Assembly: GCA_964645205.1 (NCBI GenBank)
Contig: CAZYBO010000003.1
Location: 186,001 to 250,000 of the forward strand
Origin: CAZYBO01 sp964645205
GTDB taxonomy: Bacteria; Pseudomonadota; Alphaproteobacteria; Rickettsiales; SXRF01
Direction: 5' to 3'
Length of the DNA: 64,000 nucleotides
The notes beneath the pieces are model-generated. The model was not told the DNA's origin. It searched no databases and worked only from the letters and a program-made list of their open reading frames with translations. A program made the position numbers and the translations under genes. This document shows positions 18,064-27,630 of the stretch, in pieces; position 1 is the first letter of the stretch, and each line of letters starts with the position of its first letter.

Positions 18064-18813
18064 TTAGCGCCTGTCGCCAATGAAGCGCAGGAGATAGATA
18101 AAGATGTTGATGAAATCCATATACAGGTTCAGCGCACCCATAATCGAGGCCTTCGCCATGGCTTCTGCATGGCCGCCGAGCTGGTAATACATGGTTTTCA
18201 GCTTTTGCGTATCGTAAGCGGTGAGACCGACGAAAACCAAGACGCCGATAACCGAGATCGCAAAACTGAGACCAGAGCTGGCCAGAAACATGTTCACGAT
18301 AGACGCGATAATCAAACCAATCAGCCCCATCATGAGGAACGAACCCATGCCGGTTAAGTCACGCTTGGTGGTGTAACCGTAAAGGCTCATGCCACCGAAA
18401 GTGCCCGCAGTAACGAAGAAGGCGCGCGCGATGCTTTCACCCGTGTAAAGCAGCAGGAGCGACGACAGCGACATGCCCATCACCACCGCATACGCCCAGA
18501 AAATGCCCTGAAGCGCCTTGGAACTGAGGCGATTGACGCCGAAGCTCATCCACAGCACCAGCCCCAGCGGGGCGAATGCGACGATGTAGCCCAGGCCGCT
18601 GAAGCCGATCTGGTTGCCCTGCATCTGATACAGCGCCTGCTGCATGGTTGCAGAGTTAGCGGTGAAGAACGCCACGATGCCGGTCAGCGCCAATGCGCTG
18701 GCCATAAGGTTGTAGATGCGCAGCATATACGTGCGCAAGCCTGCATCATAGGTAGTGGCCTGCGTGGCCGCGTGGTTATTCGACGCGGAAGCAAACGGGT
18801 CACGGAAATTCAT
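18064..18813 (-). CDS. Bax inhibitor-1 (YccA) family membrane protein
   Basis: A 249-residue inner-membrane protein with seven predicted helices and the BI-1 signatures: an N-terminal cytoplasmic tail, LRTYMLRIYNLMASALALTGIVAF, a central GIFWAYAVVMGMSLSSLLLLYT, and the C-terminal acidic pore motif region FVGLTAYDTQKLK. The family includes calcium-leak channels and YccA, which modulates FtsH. The role here is not determined. GGAGG lies 5 bases before the ATG and a strong terminator follows, so it is a single-gene unit. Confidence 0.93.
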   Translation of the reverse strand: MNFRDPFASASNNHAATQATTYDAGLRTYMLRIYNLMASALALTGIVAFFTANSATMQQALYQMQGNQIGFSGLGYIVAFAPLGLVLWMSFGVNRLSSKALQGIFWAYAVVMGMSLSSLLLLYTGESIARAFFVTAGTFGGMSLYGYTTKRDLTGMGSFLMMGLIGLIIASIVNMFLASSGLSFAISVIGVLVFVGLTAYDTQKLKTMYYQLGGHAEAMAKASIMGALNLYMDFINIFIYLLRFIGDRR

Positions 18814-19050
18814 TTATTCCTCCATAAGTTAACGTTTCACAACCCTTGTGAACACGCCCACTATTATATAGTAACATCCGCTGATATTTCAATACAAACC
18901 GGAAAAAATCGGACTATCCCCCGTATCCCCTTCTTTTTCGCTTGATTTGCCGATCATTAGGTAATAAAAGTTGCACCCTTTTCAAGCGTTCGGGCTAGGC
19001 ATTGCCTTGTATCGCTTTTTTGTACCATTACTTTTCGAAAGGTTATGAAA

Positions 19051-19254
19051 ATGCCCAAACTGAAAACCAAAAGCGGTTGCAAGAAGCGTTTCCGCTTCAC
19101 GGCAACCGGTAAAGTCATTGCTTCCCAGGCCGGTAAGCGCCACGGTATGCGTAAGCGTACTAACCGTTTCATCCGCAATGCGCGCGGCACCACCATCATG
19201 GACGAATCCGATACGCACCGCATCGTCCAATACATGCCTTACGGCGCGAAATAA
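19051..19254 (+). CDS. rpmI: Large-subunit ribosomal protein L35 (bL35)
   Basis: A 67-residue basic ribosomal protein, starting [17 protein letters not shown], which is typical of bL35. The ATG at 19051 is chosen over the one at 19045 because it gives the standard N terminus and a better distance to AAAGG. It heads the rpmI-rplT-pheS-pheT run; infC, often upstream, is absent. The 237-bp gap before it (18814-19050) is AT-rich on its left side and should hold divergent promoters for this gene and the Bax-inhibitor gene; I found no clear structured leader. Confidence 0.97.
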   Translation: MPKLKTKSGCKKRFRFTATGKVIASQAGKRHGMRKRTNRFIRNARGTTIMDESDTHRIVQYMPYGAK

Positions 19255-19266
19255 GGGAGAGCACAC

Positions 19267-19632
19267 ATGGCACACGTTAAACGCGGCGTCACCACGCACG
19301 CACGTCACAAAAAAGTCCTCAAAATGGCGAAAGGCTATCGTGGCCGCGCGAAGAATTGCTATCGCGTCGCTATCGAAAAAGTCGAAAAAGGCCTGAAATA
19401 CGCCTATCGCGACCGCCGCGCCAAGAAACGCAGCTTCCGCGCATTGTGGATCCAGCGTATCAACGCCGGCGTCCGCATGCACGATATGGTGTACTCGCAG
19501 TTCATCTGCGGCCTCATCAAAGCGGGCATCACCGTAGACCGCAAAATCCTCTCCGACATCGCTACCCATGAACCGGAAACGTTCAAGGCGCTGGTTGAGC
19601 AGAGCAAAGCTGCCCTTAAAAAGGCTGCCTAA
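19267..19632 (+). CDS. rplT: Large-subunit ribosomal protein L20 (bL20)
   Basis: A 121-residue early-assembly 23S rRNA-binding protein. The N-terminal basic extension ([23 protein letters not shown]) and the globular part ([29 protein letters not shown]) match the family. GGGAG is placed 7 bases before the ATG; it lies 12 bp after rpmI. In other bacteria L20 represses its own operon by binding the leader. A palindromic repeat separates it from pheS. Confidence 0.98.
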   Translation: MAHVKRGVTTHARHKKVLKMAKGYRGRAKNCYRVAIEKVEKGLKYAYRDRRAKKRSFRALWIQRINAGVRMHDMVYSQFICGLIKAGITVDRKILSDIATHEPETFKALVEQSKAALKKAA

Positions 19633-19640
19633 ACATTCTT

Positions 19641-19722
19641 GTCATCCCGGCGCACGCCGGGATCCACGCCTCGCCGGAATCTGTGTCTTTGAACATGGAT
19701 TCCGGCCTTCGCCGGAATGACG
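19641..19722. repeat. Palindromic repeat, GTCATCCCGG family, copy 3
   Basis: Left arm GTCATCCCGGCGCACGCCGG...(19641-19668) and right arm CATGGATTCCGGCC...GGAATGACGG (19694-19722) flank a 25-nt spacer. It fills the rplT-pheS gap, and its right end provides the GGA that lies just before the pheS start codon. It may act as a processing or partial termination site between ribosomal-protein and synthetase genes. Confidence 0.9.
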
Positions 19723-19728
19723 GATACT

Positions 19729-20847
19729 ATGAATATCGATTCCCTCCGTTCAGACGCACTCTCCGCTATCGCTGCCTGCGGCTCATCCGCCGCGCTGGAA
19801 GAACAGCGCGTGGCGCTCCTCGGAAAAAAAGGCACGCTCACCGAAGCGCTCAAGACGCTAGGTCAGGCCACGCCTGAAGAACGCAAAACGCTGGGTGCTG
19901 CGCTCAATAAGATAAAAGAAGATATCACCCGCGCGCTGGAAGAAAAAAAATCCGCGCTGGGCGCCGCTGAACTCAACGAACGCCTGAAAACCGAAACGCT
20001 CGATGTCACCCTGCCCGCCTCGCCGGAAGCGCAGGGGAAAATCCATCCCGTGTCGCAGGTGATCGAAGAAATCTCCGCCATCTTTGCCGATTTAGGTTTT
20101 TCCGTCGCCGTTGGCCCCGACATCGAAGACGAGGAACATAATTTCAACGCGCTCAACATCCCCGAATCGCACCCCGCGCGGCAGATGCATGATACGTTTT
20201 ATCTGAGCGGCCAGCGATCGGCGGTCAGCGATCAGGAAAAATCCACTAATTCTGACTGGTCGCTGGCCACTGGCCGCCGACCACTGCTTCGCACCCACAC
20301 CTCGCCCGTGCAGATCCGCACCATGCGCGGCATGAAACCGCCCTACCGCTTCATCGCGCCCGGCAGCACCTATCGCTGCGATTCCGACCTGACCCACACG
20401 CCGATGTTCCACCAGGTCGAAGGGTTCGTGATCGACAAGGGCATCCATATGGGGCACCTTAAAGGCTGCATCATCGAATTCCTCAAGGCGTTTTTCGAAC
20501 TGGACAACGTGCCCGTGCGTTTCCGCCCGAGCTTTTTCCCCTTCACCGAACCGTCCGCGGAAGTCGATATCGGCTGCGCCCGCTCGCGCGATTCGCTGAA
20601 GATCGGCGAAGGCTCGGACTGGCTGGAAGTGCTGGGCTGCGGCATGGTGCACCCGAACGTGCTCAAAAATTGCGGCATCGACCCGAACGAATGGCAGGGT
20701 TTCGCTTTCGGCATGGGCGTCGAGCGGCTGGCCATGCTGAAATACGGCATCCCCGACCTGCGCACCTTCTTCGATTCCGACGTACGCTGGCTGCAACATT
20801 ACGGGTTTAACCCGCTGCATATTCCAACGCTGGCAGGCGGCCTATGA
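19729..20847 (+). CDS. pheS: Phenylalanyl-tRNA synthetase alpha subunit with a repeat-encoded insert
   Basis: A 372-residue class II synthetase subunit; the alpha2beta2 enzyme charges tRNA-Phe. There is an N-terminal coiled coil (about 1-90), motif 1 region [19 protein letters not shown], motif 2 with [14 protein letters not shown] and [18 protein letters not shown], and motif 3 [18 protein letters not shown]. Between HDTFYL and LLRTHTS, about residues 160-185 are encoded by an imperfect palindromic DNA element, where homologues have roughly ten residues. Start 19729 (GGA 5 bases upstream) is preferred to an ATG at 19717 that is part of the preceding repeat. The gene is essential, so the insert must be tolerated. 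Confidence 0.96.
   Translation: MNIDSLRSDALSAIAACGSSAALEEQRVALLGKKGTLTEALKTLGQATPEERKTLGAALNKIKEDITRALEEKKSALGAAELNERLKTETLDVTLPASPEAQGKIHPVSQVIEEISAIFADLGFSVAVGPDIEDEEHNFNALNIPESHPARQMHDTFYLSGQRSAVSDQEKSTNSDWSLATGRRPLLRTHTSPVQIRTMRGMKPPYRFIAPGSTYRCDSDLTHTPMFHQVEGFVIDKGIHMGHLKGCIIEFLKAFFELDNVPVRFRPSFFPFTEPSAEVDIGCARSRDSLKIGEGSDWLEVLGCGMVHPNVLKNCGIDPNEWQGFAFGMGVERLAMLKYGIPDLRTFFDSDVRWLQHYGFNPLHIPTLAGGL
20206..20287. repeat. In-frame imperfect palindromic element inside pheS
   Basis: The left half (20206-20235, rich in GCGGTCAGCGATCAG-like steps) is an imperfect inverted copy of the right half (20257-20287, TGGTCGCTGGCC...CCGACCACTGCT), with internal degenerate repeats of the GGTCAGCG/CGCTGGCC type and an AT-rich centre. 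The unit is 26 codons and keeps the pheS frame. It belongs to neither of the two other repeat families in the window. Confidence 0.75.
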
Positions 20848-20859
20848 AAAAAAATGTTT

Positions 20860-20940
20860 GTCATCCCGGCGAAGGCCGGGATCCACATTTAGCCGCTCGC
20901 TCGTTTAGCGACATGGATTCCGGCCTGCGCCGGAATGACG
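20860..20940. repeat. Palindromic repeat, GTCATCCCGG family, copy 4
   Basis: Left arm GTCATCCCGGCGAAGGCCGG...(20860-20886) and right arm CATGGATTCCGGCC...GGAATGACG (20912-20940) flank a 25-nt spacer that itself contains a short palindrome (AGCCGCTCGCTCGTTTAGCG region). It splits the pheS-pheT operon by about 100 bp; the two genes are normally nearly adjacent. Confidence 0.9.
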
Positions 20941-20952
20941 GAGAATAACGTT

Positions 20953-23361
20953 ATGAAATTCACGCTAGGCTGGCTCAAAGACCATCTCGACACCACCGCG
21001 CCGCTGGATAAAATCAGCGCGACGCTGACTGCCATCGGCCTCGAAGTCGAATCCATCACCGATCCCGCGAACGCGCTAAAAGCCTTCACGGTCGCCAAAA
21101 TCCTGCAGGCGGACAAACACCCGGAAGCCGATAAGCTGCGCGTATGCAAAGTGCAGTCGGACGCAGGCGAATTGCAGATCGTATGCGGCGCGGCCAATGC
21201 GCGCGCCGGTATTTTCGTAGCGCTCGCCAAGGAAGGCGCTGTGATTCCCGGCAACGGCATGGTCATCAAAAAAACCAAAATCCGCGGCGTCGAATCCAAC
21301 GGCATGCTCTGCTCCGCCGAAGAACTCGCGCTCGACATGGCGGGCGACGGCATCATCGAACTACCCGAATTCCCCATCGGCGCGCCGGTTGCCGAGGCAC
21401 TTGGTTTCAACGACCCCGTCATCGAAATCGCCATCACCCCCAACCGCGCCGATTGCTTAGGCGTGCGCGGCATCGCGCGTGACCTCGCGGCTGCAGGGCT
21501 TGGCACGCTGAAACCGCTACCCGATACGTCCGGTGTAAAGGGCAGCTTCCCCTCGCCGGTTTCCGTCACTATTTCCTCGCTCGCCTGCACACAGTTCATC
21601 GGCTGCACCATCAAAGGCGTAAAAAACGGCGAAAGCCCAGCATGGCTGAAGGCACGCCTGCAATCGATCGGCCAGAAACCGATTTCCGCGCTGGTGGACA
21701 TCACCAACTATTTCACCATCACCTACAACCGTCCGCTGCATATTTACGACGCAAAGAAACTGCGCGGCAATATCGTAGCGCGCACGGCGAAAGACGAAAA
21801 ACTGGCAGCCCTCGACGGCAAGGAATACGCCCTCACCCCCGGCATGGGTGCCGCCATCATCGCCGATGACAGCGGTGCGATCGCGCTCGGCGGTATCATC
21901 GGCGGTGCGGCCACCGGCTGCGATGAACACACCACCGACGCCTTCCTCGAAGTCGCCTTATTCAATCCCATCGAAGTAGCAAAAACCGGGCGCGCCTTGC
22001 AGATCGACACTGACGCACGCTATCGCTTCGAGCGCAGCGTCGATGCCGGCTTCATCGAAGAAGGCGCGAAGCTCGCACTGAAGATGATCGTGGAATTATG
22101 CGGTGGCCAGTGCAGCGAACGTACCGTGGCCACCACCCTACCCGACATTAAAAAACCCGCGCAGATCACCCTGCGCCATGACCGCATCGCCTCACTGGGC
22201 GGCATTTCCATCGACAGCAATGAATGCATCCGCATTCTCACCGCACTCGGGTTTTCCGTCACCCACCAACCAACAAGCAACGCATATCTCGTCACCGCCC
22301 CCACATGGCGCACGGATGTGGAAGGCGAAGCCGACCTCGTCGAAGAAATCCTGCGCATCCACGGCTACGACAATATCCCCACCACGCCGCTGCCCAAGCT
22401 TGCCGGCATCAGCAAGCCCACGCTCGGCATCATGGAAAAGCGCGCGCATCTCGCACGCCGCCTGCTTGCATCACGCGGGTTTCTTGAGGCCTGCACCTGG
22501 TCGTTCCTGCCGGAAAAGCAGGCGAAACTGTTCGGCGGCGGCAATGACGCGCTGAAGCTCATGAACCCCATCAGCGCCGACCTCGACACGATGCGCCCAT
22601 CCCTATTGCCCAACCTGCTGGAATCCGCCAAAAAGAACGCCTTCCGCGGGTTTTCCGACACCAGCCTGTGCGAAATCGGCCTGCAGTTCCACGACATCAC
22701 GCCTGAAGGCCAGCGCATGGTGGCTGCCGGTTTGCGCAGCGGCAACGCCACGCGCCTGCGCCATACGCAAGGGCTGATGACGCAAGACATACAACCCTCT
22801 TCCGCCTTCACCTCAAAAGCCGACGCACTCGCACTCCTACAATCGCTCGGCGTCAGCAAATGCGAAGTGACGGCAGGCAGCGCGCCCGCATGGTATCATC
22901 CCGGCCGCTCCGGTGCGCTCACGCAAGGTAAAACCGTGCTCGGCGTTTTCGGCGAAATACACCCCGCCATCCTGCAAGCCTACGACATCGACACACGCGC
23001 GGCCGCATTCGAAATTTTCCTCGACGCCATCCCGCAGCCACGCAGCAAAGGCAAGGCGAAGCCTGCGCTGAAACTTTCCGACTTCCAGGCTGTAGAACGC
23101 GATTTCGCCTTCCTGCTCGACGATAAGATCTCGGCCGCGCAATTGCTAAAAACGCTTTCGCAGGCGAACAAGGAACTCATCACCGACATCGCGCTGTTCG
23201 ACGTCTATACCGGCAAGGGCGTGGACGCGGGCAAAAAATCCGTAGCCGTGAAAATCACGCTGCAAGCCGCCGACCGCACGCTTTCGGAAGCCGACATCGC
23301 AGGTGTGTCGCAATCGGTGGTGGCAGCCGCCACCACACTCGGCGGGCAGTTGCGGCAATGA
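20953..23361 (+). CDS. pheT: Phenylalanyl-tRNA synthetase beta subunit
   Basis: An 802-residue subunit starting MKFTLGWLKDHLDTTAPL, the family N terminus. It carries a tRNA-binding OB domain (about 40-150, VAKILQADKHPEADKLRVCKV), the B3/B4 editing domain, B5 and the class II-like core, and a C-terminal anticodon-binding FDX-ACB domain (FQAVERDFAFLLDDKISAAQLL onward). GGAG lies 9 bases upstream of the ATG. Its stop codon overlaps the start of a DNA glycosylase gene (ATGA). Confidence 0.98.
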   Translation: MKFTLGWLKDHLDTTAPLDKISATLTAIGLEVESITDPANALKAFTVAKILQADKHPEADKLRVCKVQSDAGELQIVCGAANARAGIFVALAKEGAVIPGNGMVIKKTKIRGVESNGMLCSAEELALDMAGDGIIELPEFPIGAPVAEALGFNDPVIEIAITPNRADCLGVRGIARDLAAAGLGTLKPLPDTSGVKGSFPSPVSVTISSLACTQFIGCTIKGVKNGESPAWLKARLQSIGQKPISALVDITNYFTITYNRPLHIYDAKKLRGNIVARTAKDEKLAALDGKEYALTPGMGAAIIADDSGAIALGGIIGGAATGCDEHTTDAFLEVALFNPIEVAKTGRALQIDTDARYRFERSVDAGFIEEGAKLALKMIVELCGGQCSERTVATTLPDIKKPAQITLRHDRIASLGGISIDSNECIRILTALGFSVTHQPTSNAYLVTAPTWRTDVEGEADLVEEILRIHGYDNIPTTPLPKLAGISKPTLGIMEKRAHLARRLLASRGFLEACTWSFLPEKQAKLFGGGNDALKLMNPISADLDTMRPSLLPNLLESAKKNAFRGFSDTSLCEIGLQFHDITPEGQRMVAAGLRSGNATRLRHTQGLMTQDIQPSSAFTSKADALALLQSLGVSKCEVTAGSAPAWYHPGRSGALTQGKTVLGVFGEIHPAILQAYDIDTRAAAFEIFLDAIPQPRSKGKAKPALKLSDFQAVERDFAFLLDDKISAAQLLKTLSQANKELITDIALFDVYTGKGVDAGKKSVAVKITLQAADRTLSEADIAGVSQSVVAAATTLGGQLRQ

Positions 23362-23975
23362 CCCCGGCGTATTGGGACGACGCGAAAGCGCATCTTTCCA
23401 AGCGTGACAAGACGCTGAAAAAAATCATCGCATCCTACGAAGGCGAAACGCTCACGCTCAAAGGCGACCCGTTTTTCACGCTCGCGCGTTCCATCGCAGG
23501 CCAGCAGATTTCCGTGAAAGCCGCCGATTCCGTATGGCGTAAATTCGAGATGGTGGTGGGCGAAGTAAAGCCAGAAATCGTGGCGAAAACCGATGCCGCG
23601 CTGCTGCGCGCCGCCGGGCTTTCCTCCAGCAAAGTAGTGTATATGCACGCGCTCGCCGCGCATTTCGTCGCCAATAAAAGCGTCATCGCGCACTGGCCGG
23701 ACATGAGCGACGAGGAGATCGCCGCCGAACTCACCTCCATCAAAGGCATCGGCCAGTGGACGGCGGAGATGTTCCTTATTTTCCATTTGGGTCGCCCGGA
23801 CGTATTCCCGGTCGCTGACATAGGCCTGCAAAAAGGCGTATTCCGCCACTATAACAACAGCGAAAAAATGCCGTTGGCCGAGGTCAAAAAGCTCGGAGAA
23901 CGTTGGAAACCCTACCGTTCCGTGGCGACATGGTATCTCTGGCGCTCGCTTGACCCGGTACCGGTGGAGTATTAA
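23358..23975 (+). CDS. DNA-3-methyladenine glycosylase II (AlkA-like, HhH-GPD)
   Basis: A 205-residue base-excision repair glycosylase that removes alkylated purines from DNA. The helix-hairpin-helix and Gly/Pro-Asp loop are clear (LTSIKGIGQWTAEMFLIFHLGRPDVFPVADIGLQKG), with the catalytic Asp in PVADIG; an earlier FTLARSIAGQQISVKAADSVWRKF matches the family. It lacks the N-terminal Ada-like part and the Fe-S cluster cysteines of Nth. It is translationally coupled to pheT, an odd functional neighbour. Confidence 0.93.
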   Translation: MTPAYWDDAKAHLSKRDKTLKKIIASYEGETLTLKGDPFFTLARSIAGQQISVKAADSVWRKFEMVVGEVKPEIVAKTDAALLRAAGLSSSKVVYMHALAAHFVANKSVIAHWPDMSDEEIAAELTSIKGIGQWTAEMFLIFHLGRPDVFPVADIGLQKGVFRHYNNSEKMPLAEVKKLGERWKPYRSVATWYLWRSLDPVPVEY

Positions 23976-24000
23976 GATCGCCTAAACCTTAAGGAATCCT

Positions 24001-24405
24001 ATGTCTCCTCCCCCCTTTATCACCCGCGTACTCAAAATTGCACCCAATGAAATTGTCTTGGATGTCACCTCTCCAGACGAGCATGGCACGGATGATGGCT
24101 ATTGCAAGATGCAGTTGGATGGTATCGTCGAATACAAGCATCCGGTGAGCGTAATAGAGGGTGACGAGGAATACCCGCAATGCAGCCATACGGCCACTAT
24201 CTACACGAGCGACGAGAAGAAGTCTTTTACTCCAGCAGAACTTCGGAAAATCGTAACCCGCCTGCAAGGTGTGGCATATGACGAATGCAAGCCCGACCTG
24301 GAAGCTATCGCGCACACCCTCCCGCAGAAAGCGGAAAAGAAATGGATGGAGATTGTGCGATCGGAGGGAGACACGCACCGCGTCACCGGCATCGCACCGG
24401 GCTAG
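24001..24405 (+). CDS. Hypothetical protein
   Basis: A 134-residue soluble, acidic protein that I do not recognise. There is no signal peptide or membrane segment. The N-terminal half looks beta-rich (ITRVLKIAPNEIVLDVTS...CKMQLDGIVEYKHPVSVI), and the C-terminal half is helical (FTPAELRKIVTRLQGVAYDECKPDLEAIAHTLPQKAEKKWMEIV). AAGGA lies 5 bases before the ATG. It follows the glycosylase gene by 25 bp and is followed by the purB promoter region. Codon use is like that of its neighbours, so it is probably a real gene. Confidence 0.7.
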   Translation: MSPPPFITRVLKIAPNEIVLDVTSPDEHGTDDGYCKMQLDGIVEYKHPVSVIEGDEEYPQCSHTATIYTSDEKKSFTPAELRKIVTRLQGVAYDECKPDLEAIAHTLPQKAEKKWMEIVRSEGDTHRVTGIAPG

Positions 24406-24415
24406 CAGTTGAGGG

Positions 24416-24443
24416 TTGTAAAGATACAAAAAACTTTTATGCT
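24416..24443 (+). promoter_or_regulatory. Probable purB promoter
   Basis: TTGTAA (24416-24421) and TATGCT (24438-24443) with 16 bp between them lie about 35 bp before the purB ATG. The direct repeat CTAGCAGTT occurs on both sides (24402-24410 and 24463-24471). Neither box is perfect, hence moderate confidence. Confidence 0.4.
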
Positions 24444-24477
24444 CCCCCCATTCACCATTTAACTAGCAGTTATACTC

Positions 24478-25769
<1,292 letters not shown>

Positions 25770-25773
<4 letters not shown>

Positions 25774-26195
25774 GCTTCGCGCTCCACCCTACCCTTGCCA
25801 AGGATACAATCGAGCTAGGCGACATGAATTTATGCCGCGTGCTACTCATGAACAGCAGCCATTTCCCGTGGCTGGTGCTGGTGCCGAAGCGCGAGGGCGC
25901 GCGCGAGCTGTTCGATCTTGGCGAGGCGGATTACCGCCTGCTTTCCGATGAGATTTATACCGTGTCAAAAGCCCTGCAACAGGCTGTGGGAGCGCATAAG
26001 ATGAATGTCGCAGCGCTGGGTAACATCGTGCCGCAATTACATATTCACATCATCGCCCGCAGCAAAGACGACGCGGCGTGGCCGAACCCTGTGTGGAGTT
26101 GCCAGCTTGCGCCGGTTGCTTATCCGGGCACCTTGCCCGCATGGATCGCGGAAGTTAAGAACGCGCTGAAAATTAAGAACATTACAAAAATGTAA
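25770..26195 (+). CDS. HIT domain protein (nucleotide-binding)
   Basis: A 141-residue HIT superfamily protein. The late motif LPQLHIHIIARSKDDAAWP has two of the three histidines of the classic H-x-H-x-H pattern, with Ile in the third place; such variants are common in the DUF/HIT-like diadenosine hydrolase-type subgroup of alphaproteobacteria, and activity may be altered. ATG at 25770 overlaps the purB stop (ATGA); a longer frame upstream lies inside purB and is not credible. A role in nucleotide housekeeping next to purB is a reasonable inference. Confidence 0.88.
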
Positions 26196-26292
26196 TGTTT
26201 CTGACATTGTGCTTTCATTCCCATATTGCTATTTAACTCGTGTCCTTAACCAAGGATATGTTTAACTCAAGAATCTAATAAGGAATGTTCAC

Positions 26293-26529
26293 ATGACCAA
26301 GACTCTCGCACTGCTCGCCGTTCTCGGCCTCGTTGCTGCTCCCGCTTTCGCTAACGAACCGGCTAAAGAAGCTGCTAAGCCCGCTGCTGCTGCACCGGCT
26401 GCTGCTGCACCGGCTGCTGCTGAAAAGACCGTAAAGAAAGAAGAAGCTGCTAAAGAAGAAGGCGCAGTTAAAGAAGCTGCTCCTGCTGCTGGCAAAGCTG
26501 AAGAAAAGAAGGAAGAAAAGAAGAACTAA
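26293..26529 (+). CDS. Small secreted Ala/Lys/Glu-rich protein
   Basis: A 78-residue protein with a clear signal peptide (about 1-20, cleavage after PAFA) and a mature part composed almost only of Ala, Lys, Glu and Pro. It includes AAAAPAAAAPAA repeats and ends in KAEEKKEEKKN, so it is probably disordered in the periplasm. Function unknown; similar low-complexity secreted peptides occur in many alphaproteobacteria. AAGGA lies 9 bases upstream, and a strong terminator follows, so it is a single-gene unit. The 97-bp gap before it is AT-rich and should hold its promoter, but no clear pair of boxes stands out. Confidence 0.8.
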   Translation: MTKTLALLAVLGLVAAPAFANEPAKEAAKPAAAAPAAAAPAAAEKTVKKEEAAKEEGAVKEAAPAAGKAEEKKEEKKN

Positions 26530-26560
26530 TCGTTCTCTTTCTTCGATCTTTCGAAAAGAA

Positions 26561-26592
26561 AACGCGCTGGCTAAGGTCAGCGCGTTTTTTTA
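26561..26592 (+). terminator. Rho-independent terminator
   Basis: AACGCGCTG (26561-26569) pairs with CAGCGCGTT (26578-26586) around an 8-nt loop and is followed by a T run. It ends the transcript of the small secreted protein. Confidence 0.9.
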
Positions 26593-26659
26593 TGCCCGGA
26601 TTTTAGAGACCTACTTGCTCACCCAGATTAAAGCAGCGAGCTTGATATTTCCTCAAAAT

Positions 26660-26689
26660 TTGATTATTAACCAATATTTGCAATTATAC
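26660..26689 (+). promoter_or_regulatory. Possible promoter of the CAU tRNA gene
   Basis: TTGATT (26660-26665) and TTATAC (26684-26689), 18 bp apart, lie about 70 bp upstream of the tRNA. The rest of the 228-bp gap between the secreted-protein gene and the tRNA shows only the terminator noted above. Confidence 0.4.
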
Positions 26690-26757
26690 AGCCGATCAAG
26701 GCCTATTTCCGCTTGCATTTTTCCACCGCAGTCCGTAATCCCTAATGCTCGCTTTGT

Positions 26758-26832
26758 GGCTCGGTAGCTCAGCGGTAGAGCAGGGGAATCATAATCCCTT
26801 GGTCGGGGGTTCAAATCCCTCTCGAGCCACCA
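26758..26832 (+). tRNA. tRNA with CAU anticodon (elongator Met or lysidine-type Ile2)
   Basis: A 75-nt cloverleaf with acceptor GGCTCGG/TCGAGCC, D-arm GCTCAGCGGTAGAGC, anticodon stem GGGGA/TCCCT with loop ATCATAA (anticodon CAT), T-arm GGGGGTTCAAATCCCTC, and encoded CCA. The first acceptor pair is G-C, so it is not initiator tRNA. The loop and following CTTGGTC resemble both elongator Met and Ile2 tRNAs; I cannot settle which without a model score. Confidence 0.93.
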
Positions 26833-26856
26833 TTTTTCCTCTTACTGGAGGTTTCT

Positions 26857-27360
26857 ATGCGTACACCCACATCCATCCTGACTGCGATCCTACTGGCCGC
26901 TGCTATCGGCTTCTCCCCCGCTGCTCTGGCAGAAAAAGGCGGACACGGTAAAGACAAGCATGAACATTCCGAGCGAGGCTCCGGCAAGCACAAAAAGGAA
27001 CGCGACCATTCCCGCCGCCATCACGACGACGACTCCGTAACCATCGTGATCGGCGGTTCTGATAAAGTCCTGCTCAGACAATATATCGTTGAGGATTTCC
27101 ACTCCCATTGCCCTCCGGGTCTTGCTAAAAAACGCAACGGCTGCCTGCCTCCGGGACAAGCGAAGAAGCGTTACGTCATCGGCGACGTTCTGCCGGGGGA
27201 TGTCTACTGGGAGCCCCTTCCCCGCCATATCCTGACAAGGCTCGGCTCTGTGCGCCCAGGCTACCAGTATGTGCGCGTGGATAAGGACGTATTGCTGATT
27301 TCCGAGGCCACGAAAAAAGTGGTCGATGCCGTCACATTGCTATCGGCCGTAGGTAATTAA
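26857..27360 (+). CDS. CigR/RcnB-like secreted protein
   Basis: A 167-residue exported protein. A signal peptide (1-25, cleavage after ALA) is followed by a His/Lys/Arg/Asp-rich region (about 27-62) that could bind metal, then the conserved block HCPPGLAKKRNGCLPPGQAKKRYVIGDVLP and YQYVRVDKDVLLISEATKKVVDAV typical of the RcnB/CigR group. Family members are periplasmic proteins tied to metal homeostasis or virulence control in enterobacteria; the role here is unknown. GGAGG lies 6 bases before the ATG. It starts 24 bp after the tRNA and shares a bidirectional terminator with cspA. Confidence 0.85.
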   Translation: MRTPTSILTAILLAAAIGFSPAALAEKGGHGKDKHEHSERGSGKHKKERDHSRRHHDDDSVTIVIGGSDKVLLRQYIVEDFHSHCPPGLAKKRNGCLPPGQAKKRYVIGDVLPGDVYWEPLPRHILTRLGSVRPGYQYVRVDKDVLLISEATKKVVDAVTLLSAVGN

Positions 27361-27364
27361 AGAC

Positions 27365-27402
27365 AAAAAAAATCCCGGTAGTTTTCACTACCGGGATTTT
27401 TT
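27365..27402. terminator. Bidirectional rho-independent terminator
   Basis: A perfect 12-bp stem (27371-27382 with 27387-27398) and a 4-nt loop is flanked by an A run on the left and a T run on the right, so it can stop transcription from both the CigR/RcnB-like gene and the convergent cspA gene. Confidence 0.95.
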
Positions 27403-27417
27403 ATTCGGTCGAGGCGA

Positions 27418-27630
27418 TTATGCCGCGGCGAGCAACTTCAGGTTTACTGCCGAAGTCTTGCCCTTTTCAGTGGCGAGTTCGTAGCTCACGCGAGCGCCTT
27501 CGTTCAGGCTGTTGAGGCCTGCACGTTCTACTGCGCTGATATGCACGAACACGTCGGAACCGCCCTGTTCAGGCTGAATGAAACCAAAACCCTTGGTCGG
27601 GTTGAACCACTTTACTGTACCGTTAGCCAT
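27418..27630 (-). CDS. Cold-shock domain protein
   Basis: A 70-residue single cold-shock domain, an RNA/single-stranded-DNA chaperone. RNP1 is KGFGFIQPE and RNP2 is VFVHISAVE; the protein starts [12 protein letters not shown] and ends in a small Ala-rich tail. It is a CspA-type protein; which paralogue cannot be said. It has a long (about 190-nt) leader, as is usual for cold-inducible csp genes. Convergent with the CigR/RcnB-like gene. Confidence 0.96.
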   Translation of the reverse strand: MANGTVKWFNPTKGFGFIQPEQGGSDVFVHISAVERAGLNSLNEGARVSYELATEKGKTSAVNLKLLAAA

